Of a DNA stretch of 64,000 nt, positions 43,023-51,047 are shown one piece after another; within the stretch, counting starts at the first letter, position 1; each line of letters begins with the position of its first letter. A program made the position numbers and the translations under genes. This stretch comes from Myxococcales bacterium (lineage in GTDB: Bacteria > Myxococcota_A > Polyangia > Nannocystales > Nannocystaceae): positions 124,001 to 188,000 of the forward strand of contig JACKDU010000012.1 in NCBI GenBank assembly GCA_020633335.1. Direction: 5' to 3'. The notes under the pieces were generated by a model, which searched no databases, was not told where the DNA came from, and worked only from the letters and a program-made list of their open reading frames with translations.

Positions 43023-44513
43023 TCAGCCGCCGAGGCGGCGGTAGAGCTCGAGGTAGGTCGCCGCCGAGCGGGCCCACGAGAAGTCCTGCCGCATCCCCGC
43101 CTGCATGATCGCCCGCCAGCCGGCGGGGCGCTCGCGGTACATCCGGACCGCCCGCGCCAGCGCCCAGCCGAGGCCCTCGGGGGTCGGGTGCTCGAAGCGG
43201 AAGCCGGTCCCCTCGCCGGCGGCGAGGCCCGCGTCGCCGGGGTCGACGACCGTGTCCCGGAGGCCGCCGACCGCGTGGACGATCGGCACGGTGCCGTAGC
43301 GCATCGCGTAGAGCTGGGTGAGGCCGCAGGGCTCGAAGCGGCTCGGCATCAGGAGCGCGTCGCAGCCGGCGATGAGGCGGTGGGAGAGCGCGGGGTCGAA
43401 GCCGATCCGGACGGTGATGTGGTGGGAGAAGACCCAGCCGAGCCAGCGGAAGCGGTCCTCGAGCTCGGGGTCGCCGTCGCCGAGGACCACCAGGCGGGCG
43501 CCGAGGTGGTGGAGGTGGGGGACGAGCTCGGCGATCAGGTCGATCCCCTTCTGACCGGCGAAGCGCGAGACCACGCCGAGGAGGGCCTCGCCGGGCGCGG
43601 GCCTCAGGCCCGCGGCCTCGAGGAGGAGCTCGCGGCAGACCGCCTTGCCCTCGAGGTGATCGGCGTCGTAGCGCGCCGGCAGGAGGGGATCGGTCGCCGG
43701 GTTCCAGGCGTCGGTGTCGATCCCGTTGAGGATCCCGTAGACCGGCACGTGGGCGCGGACGAAGCCGTCGAGGTTGCAGCCGTAGTGCGGCGTCCGGATC
43801 TCGCGGGCGTAGGTCGGCGAGACCGTGGTCACCGCGTCGGCGTAGGCCATCCCGCCCTTGAGGAGGTTGAGGTTGCCGTAGTACTCGCCGCGATCCGGCT
43901 GGAGGAACGACGCGTCGATGTCGAGGGCCCCGCGCATCGAGCCCGGCAGCACGCCCTGGTAGGCGAGGTTGTGGATCGTCAGGACCGAGCGGGTCTTCGG
44001 GTAGGCGTGGCGGTAGCGGGTCTTGAGGTAGACCGGCGCGAGCGAGGCCTGCCAGTCGTGGACGTGGAGGATGTCGGGCGGCCCGCCCATCACCCGCGGC
44101 ATCACCTCGAGCGCGGCCCGGCAGAGGAGGGCGAAGCGCTCGCCGTTGTCGTCGAAGGCGCGGTGGTCGGCGTCGTCGTAGAGGCCGTCGCGGTCGTAGC
44201 GGTGGGGCGCGTCGATGAAGTAGACCGACTCGCCGTCGCGGCCATACGCATGCAAGAGACGGAAGGGCTCGCCGCCGCCGCCCATCGGCGCCCGCAGGGC
44301 GATCCCGGTGTCGGTGACCTGGTGGCCGTGGCGGGCGATGAATTGCCGGACCTGGCGGTACATCGGCAGGAAGAGGGCGACCTCGACCGACTCGCCGGCG
44401 GCGTTGGCCGCCTCCTGGAGCGCGCGGGGGAGGGCGCCGACGACGTCCGCGAGGCCGCCGCTCTTGCACCACGGCACGGCCTCGGAGGCGATGAGGGCGA
44501 TCTTCAGGCTCAT
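43023..44513 (-). CDS. glgA: Glycogen synthase (ADP-glucose type)
   Basis: 496 aa, GT5 family. N-terminal IALIASEAVPWCKSGGLADVVGALPRAL carries the ADP-glucose-binding KxGGL. Middle DILHVHDWQASLAPVYLKTRY; C-terminal GVVSRFAGQKGIDLIAE and MPSRFEPCGLTQLYAMRYGTVPIVHAVGGLRDTV (E-x7-E catalytic pair). It elongates alpha-1,4-glucan. It begins 16 nt after the stop of glgC, so the two form an operon. Confidence 0.97.
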   Translation of the reverse strand: MSLKIALIASEAVPWCKSGGLADVVGALPRALQEAANAAGESVEVALFLPMYRQVRQFIARHGHQVTDTGIALRAPMGGGGEPFRLLHAYGRDGESVYFIDAPHRYDRDGLYDDADHRAFDDNGERFALLCRAALEVMPRVMGGPPDILHVHDWQASLAPVYLKTRYRHAYPKTRSVLTIHNLAYQGVLPGSMRGALDIDASFLQPDRGEYYGNLNLLKGGMAYADAVTTVSPTYAREIRTPHYGCNLDGFVRAHVPVYGILNGIDTDAWNPATDPLLPARYDADHLEGKAVCRELLLEAAGLRPAPGEALLGVVSRFAGQKGIDLIAELVPHLHHLGARLVVLGDGDPELEDRFRWLGWVFSHHITVRIGFDPALSHRLIAGCDALLMPSRFEPCGLTQLYAMRYGTVPIVHAVGGLRDTVVDPGDAGLAAGEGTGFRFEHPTPEGLGWALARAVRMYRERPAGWRAIMQAGMRQDFSWARSAATYLELYRRLGG

Positions 44514-44529
44514 GGGGTGGCAGCTCCGC

Positions 44530-45942
44530 TCAGGGCTTGTTCCCGCTGTACTTGGTGTAGCGCGGCCCCGACGACTCGAAGGAGTGACGCTCGCGCTTCG
44601 AGATCGTGTAGAGGCCGTCGAAGGCGCCGAGCGCCTGCTGGGTCGCCGGGTCGTTGCGCATCAGGAAGTCCATGTCGTGGACGATCTCGAGGGGCCCGCT
44701 CGCCGGGACGTGGGTGCCCTTGGGGAGGACGACGATCCCCGACTCGGTGATGAAGGGGAAGCGGCGGCGGTCGGCCTCGGGGTCGACGCCGATCTCGGCG
44801 CCCGGGGCGATCGAGCAGTTCTTGTCGAGGAGCACCCGGCGGAGGCGGGCGCGGGCGCCGATGTTGCAGCCCGAGAGGATCACCGAGTCCTCGACCTCGG
44901 CCCGCGAGTGGACGTAGGAGTCGTAGCCGAGGACCACCCGGCGGAGCATCGCCGAGGCGACGATCGAGCCCTCGCAGACCAGCGAGTCATCGATGTCGGC
45001 CGAGGGCTCGTCGCCCGCGCGGACGAAGCGGGCCGGCGGGTAGTCGCGCTGGGCGGTGCGGATCCGCCACTGCCGGTTGTAGAGGTTGATCGCCGGCAGC
45101 CGCGAGCGCACCTCCATGTTCGCCTGGAAGTAGCTCTCGATCGTCCCGACGTCGCGCCAGTAGGGCGCGGCGCCCTTGGGCTCGCCGGGGATCACGTTCT
45201 TGCCGAAGTCGTAGATGAAGACCCGGCGGCCCTCGGCGACCATCTTCGGGATCACGTTCTTGCCGAAGTCGTGGGCCGAGTGGGGGTCGTTCGCGTCCTC
45301 GATCAGGACGTCGATCAGGGTGTCGGTCTTGAAGAAGTAGTTGCCCATCGACACCAGGCACCACTCGGGGCGGCCCGGGATCGTCTGGGCGTTCTCCCTG
45401 GGCTTCTCCTGGAAGCCGACGATCCGCCCCGCCTCGTCGATCTGGATCACCCCGAAGTGGTGGGCCTCGCTCTTCGGCACCGGGAAGGCGGCGACCGTGA
45501 GGTCGGCGTCGAGCTCGATGTGGGCCTCCTCCATCTGATCGATCGCGAACTTGTAGATGTGGTCGCCGCCGAAGACCGCGAAGTTCACGGCCCGCGAGTC
45601 GCGGATCAGGTTGAGGTTCTGGTAGATCGAGTCGGCGGTGCCGCGGTACCAGTGCTCGCCCATCCGCATCTGGGCCGGCACCACCTCGACGTACTGACTG
45701 ACCCCGCCGAGGTGCCAGTTGCGGTTGAGGTGCTTGATCAGCGAGCTCGCCATGTACTGGGTCAGGACGTAGAGCCGCCGGTACCCCGAGTTGACGAAGT
45801 TCGAGAGGACGAAGTCGATGATCCGGTAGCGGCCCGCGAAGGGCACCGAGGGCTTGGCGCGGTGGCTGGTCAGCGGCCCGAGGCGCGATCCCTTGCCTCC
45901 GGCCATGATCATGCAAGCAGTGCGGGCGACGTAGCTGGGCAT
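44530..45942 (-). CDS. glgC: Glucose-1-phosphate adenylyltransferase
   Basis: 470 aa. Pyrophosphorylase motif MIMAGGKGSRLGPLTSHRAKPSVPFAGRYRIIDFVLSN; substrate loops YRGTADSIYQN, FGGDHIYKF and WRDVGTIESYFQANM; left-handed beta-helix C-terminus (DDSLVCEGSIVASAMLRRVVLGYDSYVHSRAEVEDSVILSGCNIGARARLRRVLLDKNCSI). It makes ADP-glucose for glgA. A 25-nt stretch encoding DFGKNVIP occurs twice, exactly 60 bp apart (45188-45212, 45248-45272). This makes the second copy differ from the usual family sequence (HDFxxNxIPGE). Confidence 0.97.
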   Translation of the reverse strand: MPSYVARTACMIMAGGKGSRLGPLTSHRAKPSVPFAGRYRIIDFVLSNFVNSGYRRLYVLTQYMASSLIKHLNRNWHLGGVSQYVEVVPAQMRMGEHWYRGTADSIYQNLNLIRDSRAVNFAVFGGDHIYKFAIDQMEEAHIELDADLTVAAFPVPKSEAHHFGVIQIDEAGRIVGFQEKPRENAQTIPGRPEWCLVSMGNYFFKTDTLIDVLIEDANDPHSAHDFGKNVIPKMVAEGRRVFIYDFGKNVIPGEPKGAAPYWRDVGTIESYFQANMEVRSRLPAINLYNRQWRIRTAQRDYPPARFVRAGDEPSADIDDSLVCEGSIVASAMLRRVVLGYDSYVHSRAEVEDSVILSGCNIGARARLRRVLLDKNCSIAPGAEIGVDPEADRRRFPFITESGIVVLPKGTHVPASGPLEIVHDMDFLMRNDPATQQALGAFDGLYTISKRERHSFESSGPRYTKYSGNKP

Positions 45943-45965
45943 CGGGCGCTCCTCCGTCCAGCGTC

Positions 45966-45971
45966 AGGATA
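45966..45971 (-). promoter_or_regulatory. GCTATCCT element of glgC
   Basis: Minus-strand CCGCTATCCTGACGC ends 23 nt before the glgC ATG; a short leader with weak ribosome-binding sequence lies between. Confidence 0.5.
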
Positions 45972-46218
45972 GCGGGACCTGCGGCCGAGAGGCCGGCGAT
46001 CGCCGTCACCCCGGCGCCTGCGCTCTCCACGCGGAGGGCGTGGGAGGGCGCTCGCGGGCCGGCTGCGGCCCTCCGCGGCCGCACCCGGCGATCCCCCGGT
46101 GGCTCACGAGGGGCGACCCGCCGAGATCACCCCGCGCGGCGCCGGCTATCCTTGCGGATGGGTTGACCCCCCGCGGGCGCGGCAGGATCCTCGGGGCGCC
46201 ATCGACAAGGAGCACGCC

Positions 46219-46665
46219 ATGAGCTTGAAGTGGATCCGAGAGAGCCCGCCGGAGTGGGACGCCGAGAAGGCCCGAATCATCGGCGCAGCGCCGCCCGGGA
46301 CCTTCGGCGCCGACAAGCTCTCGCGCTTCGGCGTCGGCGAGCTGATCCCCGGCGACTGGTGGCGGGTCGAGCGTGAGGGCAAGACCGTCGGCTACGGCTG
46401 GATGGACACGACCTGGGGCGACGCCGAGATCCTCCTCGCGGTCGACCCCGAGCAGCGGCGCCAGGGCGTCGGCACCTTCATCCTCCGCCACCTCGAGGAC
46501 GAGGCCCGCGGCCAGGGCTTCAACTACCTCTACAACGTGGTCTCGCGTCAGCACCCCGACGCCGACGGGATCACCGAGTGGCTCGGCAAGCGGGACTTCG
46601 TCTCCTTCGCCGACGGCTCGCTCCGCCGGAGCGTGGTCCCGCCGCGCCCCGAGAGCGCGAGCTGA
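46219..46665 (+). CDS. GNAT-family N-acetyltransferase
   Basis: 148 aa. Motif A: ILLAVDPEQRRQGVGTFILRHLEDEARGQGFNYLYNVV (QRRQGVG). N-terminal part short and tryptophan-rich (WWRVEREGKTVGYGWMDTTWGDAEI). C-terminal DADGITEWLGKRDFVSFADGSLRR follows the usual ExxGF-like strand. AAGGAG with 6-nt spacing decides the ATG; a GCTATCCT at 46147-46152 further upstream may be the promoter with a longer leader. Substrate is unknown. Confidence 0.9.
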   Translation: MSLKWIRESPPEWDAEKARIIGAAPPGTFGADKLSRFGVGELIPGDWWRVEREGKTVGYGWMDTTWGDAEILLAVDPEQRRQGVGTFILRHLEDEARGQGFNYLYNVVSRQHPDADGITEWLGKRDFVSFADGSLRRSVVPPRPESAS

Positions 46666-46715
46666 GCTCGCTGCGCGCGACGCGGTCGGGCCCCCCTCCG
46701 TGGTATGGAGCGGGC

Positions 46716-47153
46716 GTGCCCGACGTCGCCTACCTCCAAGTCACCCGGGACGCCGGCCGCGACTTCCTCCGTCGCGGCCTCGAGGGCCCGGTGGTGATGC
46801 TCAACCTCCTCCGCTTCCGCGAGGTCGCCGACTACTCGGAGCACCCGACGCTGGCCCCGGACGCGCCGATCTCCGGGGCGGAGGCCTATCAGCGCTACAT
46901 GGACCACACCCTCCCGCACCTCCGGCGCGCGGGCGGCGACGTGGTCTACGTCGGCGACGGCGGCTCGGCCCTGATCGGCCCGCCGGGCGAGCGCTGGGAC
47001 CTCGTCCTCCTGATCCGCCACCGCGGGGTCGCCGAGTTCATGGCCTTCGCCACCGACGAGGCCTACCTCGCCGGCGCCGGCCACCGCCAGGCCGCGCTCG
47101 CCGACTCGCGCCTCCTGCCGACGCTCGAGCGCGCGCCGCTGGTCGGCGGCTGA
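46716..47153 (+). CDS. DUF1330/NIPSNAP-like ferredoxin-fold protein
   Basis: 145 aa from a GTG preceded by GGAG. The sequence EGPVVMLNLLRFREVADYSEHPTLAPDAPISGAEAYQRYMDHTLPHLRRAGGDVVYVGDGGSALIGPPGERWDLVLLIRHRGVAEFMAFATDEAYLAGAGHRQAALADSRLLP follows the DUF1330 pattern (GPVxMLNLLRF, AYxxYxxxxxPxLxxxGG, WDxvxLxxYPSxxAFxxMxxxxxY). It is a dimeric alpha-beta barrel fold in known members. Physiological role is unclear. It ends 3 nt before the convergent desaturase gene. Confidence 0.9.
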   Translation: MPDVAYLQVTRDAGRDFLRRGLEGPVVMLNLLRFREVADYSEHPTLAPDAPISGAEAYQRYMDHTLPHLRRAGGDVVYVGDGGSALIGPPGERWDLVLLIRHRGVAEFMAFATDEAYLAGAGHRQAALADSRLLPTLERAPLVGG

Positions 47154-47156
47154 GCC

Positions 47157-48038
47157 TCAGCCAGCCACCGCCGCGGCCGCGTCGCTCGCGGTGGCAGGAG
47201 GGTGCGCGGCCCGCCGGCGAAAGGGCCAGACGAGCTGGGCCCAGAAGCCCTCGGGGACCGCCTCGTCGGCGACCCCGAGGTGGGTCGGCAGGCGCCCGCG
47301 CGGCATGTGGAATGTCCCAAAGAGCAGGTCCCAGATCGGCAGGAGGCCGGCGAAGTTGGTGTCCATCGCCTCGCGCTCCGCGCTGTGGTGCCAGCGGTGG
47401 AAGGCCGGCGAGGCGATCACGTAGCGGAGCGGGCCGAACTCCCAGGGGACGCGGGCGTGGAGGAGGAGCCCGTAGAAGCCGGTGAAGGGGACCACGCCGG
47501 CGAGCACCGTCGGGTCGAAGCCGAGGGCGAGGAGGGCGATCACCTGGACGATCCGCGCGAGGAGATCGTTGACCGGGTGGAGGCGCACCGACGAGAGCCA
47601 GGTGAGGCGCCGCGGCGAGTGGTGGACCGCGTGGAAGCGCCAGAGGCGGCCGCGGTGGAAGGCGCGGTGGATCCAGTAGGCCGAGAAGTCGATGAGGAGG
47701 ACGACCTCGATCACCTGCAGCCAGCGCGCCTGCGCGACGATCGGCGATCCGGCGAGGAGCGGCCCCAGGCCGCTCTCGCGGTCGAGCTCGACCCCCTTGA
47801 CCGCGGCGAGGAGGATGATCGCCAGGAAGAGCCCGACGAGGGAGATCGTCCGGGTGACCAGCGGCGTGAAGAGCCAGTAGATCAGGTCGGTCCGGGTGTC
47901 GCGGCGGAGGCCGAAGCGGCGGCGGGCGGCGGGGTCGTCGGTCGCCTCCGGGGCGATCGGCACCCGCCCGCGATAGCGGCGCTCGAGGAGGCCGAAGACG
48001 GCGGTCAGGATCAGCGCCGCGACGACCAGCCGGAGCAT
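47157..48038 (-). CDS. Second fatty acid hydroxylase/sterol desaturase family enzyme
   Basis: 293 aa with about five TM helices. His boxes: HRAFHRG (YWIHRAFHRGRLW), HAVHHSP, LHPVND and HRWHHSAERE, completing the eight-His diiron pattern. C-terminal NFAGLLPIWDLLFGTFHMPRGRLPTHLGVADEAVPEGFWAQLVWPF is typical of the C5-desaturase-like bacterial branch. It is encoded 4 kb from the Rieske/SCP2 operon and not part of it, but could act on the same lipid class (inference). TACCCT ends 6 nt before the ATG. Confidence 0.92.
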   Translation of the reverse strand: MLRLVVAALILTAVFGLLERRYRGRVPIAPEATDDPAARRRFGLRRDTRTDLIYWLFTPLVTRTISLVGLFLAIILLAAVKGVELDRESGLGPLLAGSPIVAQARWLQVIEVVLLIDFSAYWIHRAFHRGRLWRFHAVHHSPRRLTWLSSVRLHPVNDLLARIVQVIALLALGFDPTVLAGVVPFTGFYGLLLHARVPWEFGPLRYVIASPAFHRWHHSAEREAMDTNFAGLLPIWDLLFGTFHMPRGRLPTHLGVADEAVPEGFWAQLVWPFRRRAAHPPATASDAAAAVAG

Positions 48039-48113
48039 CGCTCGAGGGTAGCAGGCGATCGGGGCGACGCCGGCTCCCCCTCCTCCTCCTGCGCGCCCGT
48101 CCGCGCGCCCGGG

Positions 48114-48716
48114 CTAGAAGCGGCTCGACGCCGAGAGCATCGCCAGGCGGTCGTTGGCCTCGCGGACCCGTCGGGTGAGGAGCCGGACGAAGCGCCAGAG
48201 CAGCTCGTTGGCCAGCTCGCGGTCGACGAACATGAGGTCGCGGAGGTCGCGGCGGGGGAGGAGGAGCGCGCGGACCCGGTGGTGCGCGCTCGCGTTGGCC
48301 GAGCGGGTGGCGGCGTCGTCGATCAGCGACATCTCGCCGAAGTGCTGGCCGGTGCGGAGGACCGCGAGGGTCTCGTCACCGACGTCGGCGATCTCGCGGG
48401 TGATCTTGACGGTCCCCTCGAGGACGATGAAGAGCCCCTCGCTCGGGTCGCCGATCCGGAAGATCGCCTCGCCCGATCCGTAGAGCCGCTCGCTGGCGAT
48501 CCGCGCGAGGCGGGCGAGCTGCGGCGCGGTGAGGCCGTCGAAGAGCGGGATCCGGCCGAGCGCGTCGACCATCCGCGCCTCCGAGATCGGCGGCAGCGGA
48601 TTGGGCGTCGACACCGGCCGCGAGAGGAGGACGATCGGCACCCCGGCGCGCGAGCGCGTGGCGTCGTCGTCGCCGGCGTCATTCGGTGGTCGCCGGTCGT
48701 CGGGCCCCATCCCCAT
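48114..48716 (-). CDS. Cyclic-nucleotide-binding domain protein without HTH
   Basis: 200 aa from the chosen ATG; TAGCCT lies 8 nt upstream and a frame extension to 48815 crosses the trxB terminator. After a disordered N-terminus the CNBD spans ~50-165: LGRIPLFDGLTAPQLARLARIASERLYGSGEAIFRIGDPSEGLFIVLEGTVKI and the phosphate-binding cassette FGEMSLIDDAATRSANASA. The C-terminal helix VDRELANELLWRFVRLLTRRVREANDRL replaces the CRP DNA-binding domain. It is probably a stand-alone cNMP sensor that acts by protein contact. Confidence 0.88.
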   Translation of the reverse strand: MGMGPDDRRPPNDAGDDDATRSRAGVPIVLLSRPVSTPNPLPPISEARMVDALGRIPLFDGLTAPQLARLARIASERLYGSGEAIFRIGDPSEGLFIVLEGTVKITREIADVGDETLAVLRTGQHFGEMSLIDDAATRSANASAHHRVRALLLPRRDLRDLMFVDRELANELLWRFVRLLTRRVREANDRLAMLSASSRF

Positions 48717-48810
48717 CGCCGGCAGGCTACCCCAAGCGGATGGATGGGGGCCAGCGGCCACGCCACTTCTCTTGAGGAGGTCCTCATCGCCCCCGGTGCG
48801 CGCGAACACG

Positions 48811-48840
48811 CGCAAAACGGCCAGAGGTGGCCGTTTTGCG
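48811..48840. terminator. Intrinsic terminator hairpin after trxB
   Basis: Perfect 13-nt arms CGCAAAACGGCCA and TGGCCGTTTTGCG with loop GAGG, starting 48 nt past the trxB stop on the minus strand. The AAAA/TTTT inside the arms and the position favour termination of trxB before the CNBD gene. Confidence 0.82.
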
Positions 48841-48888
48841 GCCCTGTGGCGAGCGCGTGATCCACGCTCGCCGGCCCCGAGGGGTTCG

Positions 48889-49830
48889 CTAGCCGTGCTC
48901 GGCGAGCCAGCGCTCGGCGTCGATCGCCGCCATGCAGCCGGTGCCCGCGGCGGTGATCGCCTGGCGGTAGACCCGGTCGGCGACGTCGCCCGCGGCGAAG
49001 ACCCCGGGGACGCAGGTCGCCGACGAGCCCGGGTGCGCGAGCTTGATGTAGCCGGCCTCGTCCATGTCGAGCTGGCCCTGGAAGATCGACGAGTTCGGCT
49101 GGTGGCCGATCGCCAGGAAGAAGCCGGTGGCGGCGATCGGCTCGGCCTCCTCGCCGGTGATCGTGTCGCGGAGGCGGACCCCCTCGACCTTCTCCTCGCC
49201 GACGACCTCGATCACCTGGCGGTTGTAGTGGATCGTGATCTTCGGGTTGTCGACCGCCCGCTTCTGCATGATCGCGCTCGCCCGGAAGGAGTCGCGGCGG
49301 TGGACCAGGTGGACCGAGCGGCACATCCGGGTGAGGTAGGTCGCCTCCTCCATCGCCGTGTCGCCGCCGCCGACGACGACGACGTCCTGGTTCCGGTAGA
49401 AGTGGCCGTCGCAGGTCGCGCAGGCGGTCACGCCCCGGTTGCGGAGGCGCTGCTCGCTCGGCAGCCCGAGGTACTTCGCGCTCGCACCGGTGGCGACGAT
49501 CAGCGCGTCGCAGGTGTAGGTCGCGGCGTCGCCCTTGAGGACGAAGGGGCGCTTGGAGAGGTCTGCCTCGAGGGCCAGGTCGTACTCGACCCGGGTGCCG
49601 AAGCGCTCGGCCTGCTTGCGGAACTCCTCCATCAGGTCGGGGCCGGTCACCCCGGCGGGGAAGCCCGGGTAGTTCTCGACGTCGGTGGTCGTCGTCAGCT
49701 GACCGCCGGGCTCGGGACCGGCGAGGAGGAAGGGCTCGAGGTTGGCCCGCGCCGCGTAGATCGCGGCGGTGTAGCCGGCCGGGCCGGCGCCCAGGACGAG
49801 CACCTTGGCGTGGATGGTCTTGGCGGACAT
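48889..49830 (-). CDS. trxB: Thioredoxin reductase
   Basis: 313 aa. FAD-binding VLVLGAGPAGYTAAIYAARANL, redox-active ACATCDGHFYRNQDVVVVGGGDTAMEEATYLT (CxxC plus NADPH GGGDTA), HRRDSFRAS, and C-terminal GVFAAGDVADRVYRQAITAAGTGCMAAIDAERWL. It reduces thioredoxin with NADPH in the cytoplasm. The family's second Cys-containing loop reads CATC exactly as in E. coli. No trxA nearby. TATCCT 8 nt before the ATG implies a leaderless mRNA. Confidence 0.97.
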   Translation of the reverse strand: MSAKTIHAKVLVLGAGPAGYTAAIYAARANLEPFLLAGPEPGGQLTTTTDVENYPGFPAGVTGPDLMEEFRKQAERFGTRVEYDLALEADLSKRPFVLKGDAATYTCDALIVATGASAKYLGLPSEQRLRNRGVTACATCDGHFYRNQDVVVVGGGDTAMEEATYLTRMCRSVHLVHRRDSFRASAIMQKRAVDNPKITIHYNRQVIEVVGEEKVEGVRLRDTITGEEAEPIAATGFFLAIGHQPNSSIFQGQLDMDEAGYIKLAHPGSSATCVPGVFAAGDVADRVYRQAITAAGTGCMAAIDAERWLAEHG

Positions 49831-49838
49831 CGCCGCGG

Positions 49839-49844
49839 AGGATA
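49839..49844 (-). promoter_or_regulatory. TATCCT -10 element of trxB
   Basis: Minus-strand GTATCCTCCG ends 8 nt before the ATG; GGAGG is absent. Confidence 0.5.
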
Positions 49845-49970
49845 CGTGGGGCCGACCCGGTGAACAAGGCGCGCGCCCCGGGGCGCAGGGGGGCGGACGG
49901 GCGCGGTCGAGGACGCCTCCCCGCCGCCTCGTCGCAGAGATTGCAGACCCGCGGCCCGGGTCCGCGGTAA

Positions 49971-50966
49971 ATGATCGACCGGATGTCCGACGAGGGAGAG
50001 CGCGCCGACGAGGCGGCGGGGCGCGGGCGCCTCGCCTTCCTCGGGCCGATCCCGCGGATCGCCTCCTGGCTCGGCGGCTCGCTCGCGCTGATCTCCGCGG
50101 TCTTCTACGCCGCCGGCTACCTCGCGCTGCGGGCCCAGCTCGAGCTCCTCGGCCTCGCCGGCCTGGTGAGCCCGAGCAACCAGCGCTTCGTCCAGGAGGG
50201 CGGGCGCTTCTTCCTCGAGCTCGGGCTCGAGCTCAACACCCTCCTCAGCCTCCTCATCCTCGGCGGGCTCGCGGCCCTGGTGATCTACGGGATCGCCCGG
50301 CCGATCCTCGCCTGGCGCCGGCGCAAGCGGCCCGAGCGGGTCGGCTGGCTGCGGCGCTGGGCGGCCCGTCACCACCTGCGGCTGCGGGTGATCGGCTTCG
50401 TCGCCCTGGTGATCACGCTCTTCGCCCTCGCCCGCGATCCCGACGAGTTCCTCGCGCCCCTGCAGATCTCCGGGCTCCTCTTCGAGCCGAGCGCGCCGCC
50501 GCCGGGCGAGGGGACCCTGAGCGACGCGGAGTCGCTGCGGCGGCTCCTCCTCAGCGGCGACGAGGAGGGGCTGCGCTGGCGCTTCCGCGAGTACCTCGCC
50601 TTCGAGCTCCTCGCCCTCGCGCTCTTCCTCGGGAGCTGGTGGCTCGCCGCCCGCTGGCGCCTCCGCCTCCTCCTGACCGCGCCCTTCTGGCTGGTCTTGG
50701 TGATCTACACGCTGGCGCTGCCGATGCTCTACGGCGTGCTCCGCTACCGCGAGGCCGCGCCGGTGGTCAGCGTCAACGCCGAGGCGCTGGGGCGACCGGA
50801 GGGGAGCGAGCTCTTCCTCCTCGAGCGCACCGAGGAGGAGCTCCTGCTCTGGGATCCGGCGAGCCGGCGGGCGATCTGGTTGCCCTTCGCCGGGGTCCGC
50901 TCGGCCGAGGTCCTGCGGATCGACTACCTCGTGCGGCCGGGCGCGGGCGCGGGCGGGGGTGCGTGA
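49971..50966 (+). CDS. Polytopic membrane protein
   Basis: 331 aa with about four or five TM helices (SLALISAVFYAAGYLALRAQLELLG, LNTLLSLLILGGLAALVIYGIA, LRVIGFVALVITLFALA, FELLALALFLGSWWLAA, LLLTAPFWLVLVIYTLALPMLYGVL). The C-terminal soluble tail (EGSELFLLERTEEELLLWDPASRRAIWLPFAGVRSAEVLRIDYL) looks like a small beta domain. No known family. It is followed closely by the FecR/PAN gene on the same strand, so they may be cotranscribed. The second Met (MSDEGERA) is an equally possible start. Confidence 0.8.
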   Translation: MIDRMSDEGERADEAAGRGRLAFLGPIPRIASWLGGSLALISAVFYAAGYLALRAQLELLGLAGLVSPSNQRFVQEGGRFFLELGLELNTLLSLLILGGLAALVIYGIARPILAWRRRKRPERVGWLRRWAARHHLRLRVIGFVALVITLFALARDPDEFLAPLQISGLLFEPSAPPPGEGTLSDAESLRRLLLSGDEEGLRWRFREYLAFELLALALFLGSWWLAARWRLRLLLTAPFWLVLVIYTLALPMLYGVLRYREAAPVVSVNAEALGRPEGSELFLLERTEEELLLWDPASRRAIWLPFAGVRSAEVLRIDYLVRPGAGAGGGA

Positions 50967-51047
50967 GCGGTGCGAGCGATGACAAGAGCGGCGCGTGAGC
51001 GCGAGGATCGGGCGATGGGAGCGCGAGCGATGACGAGAGCGGCGACG

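Noticed and set aside
50940..51047. Imperfect tandem GAGCGATGAC repeats as a regulatory array.
   Set aside because: Only two or three degenerate units at the gene junction; more likely simple-sequence drift around alternative start codons.
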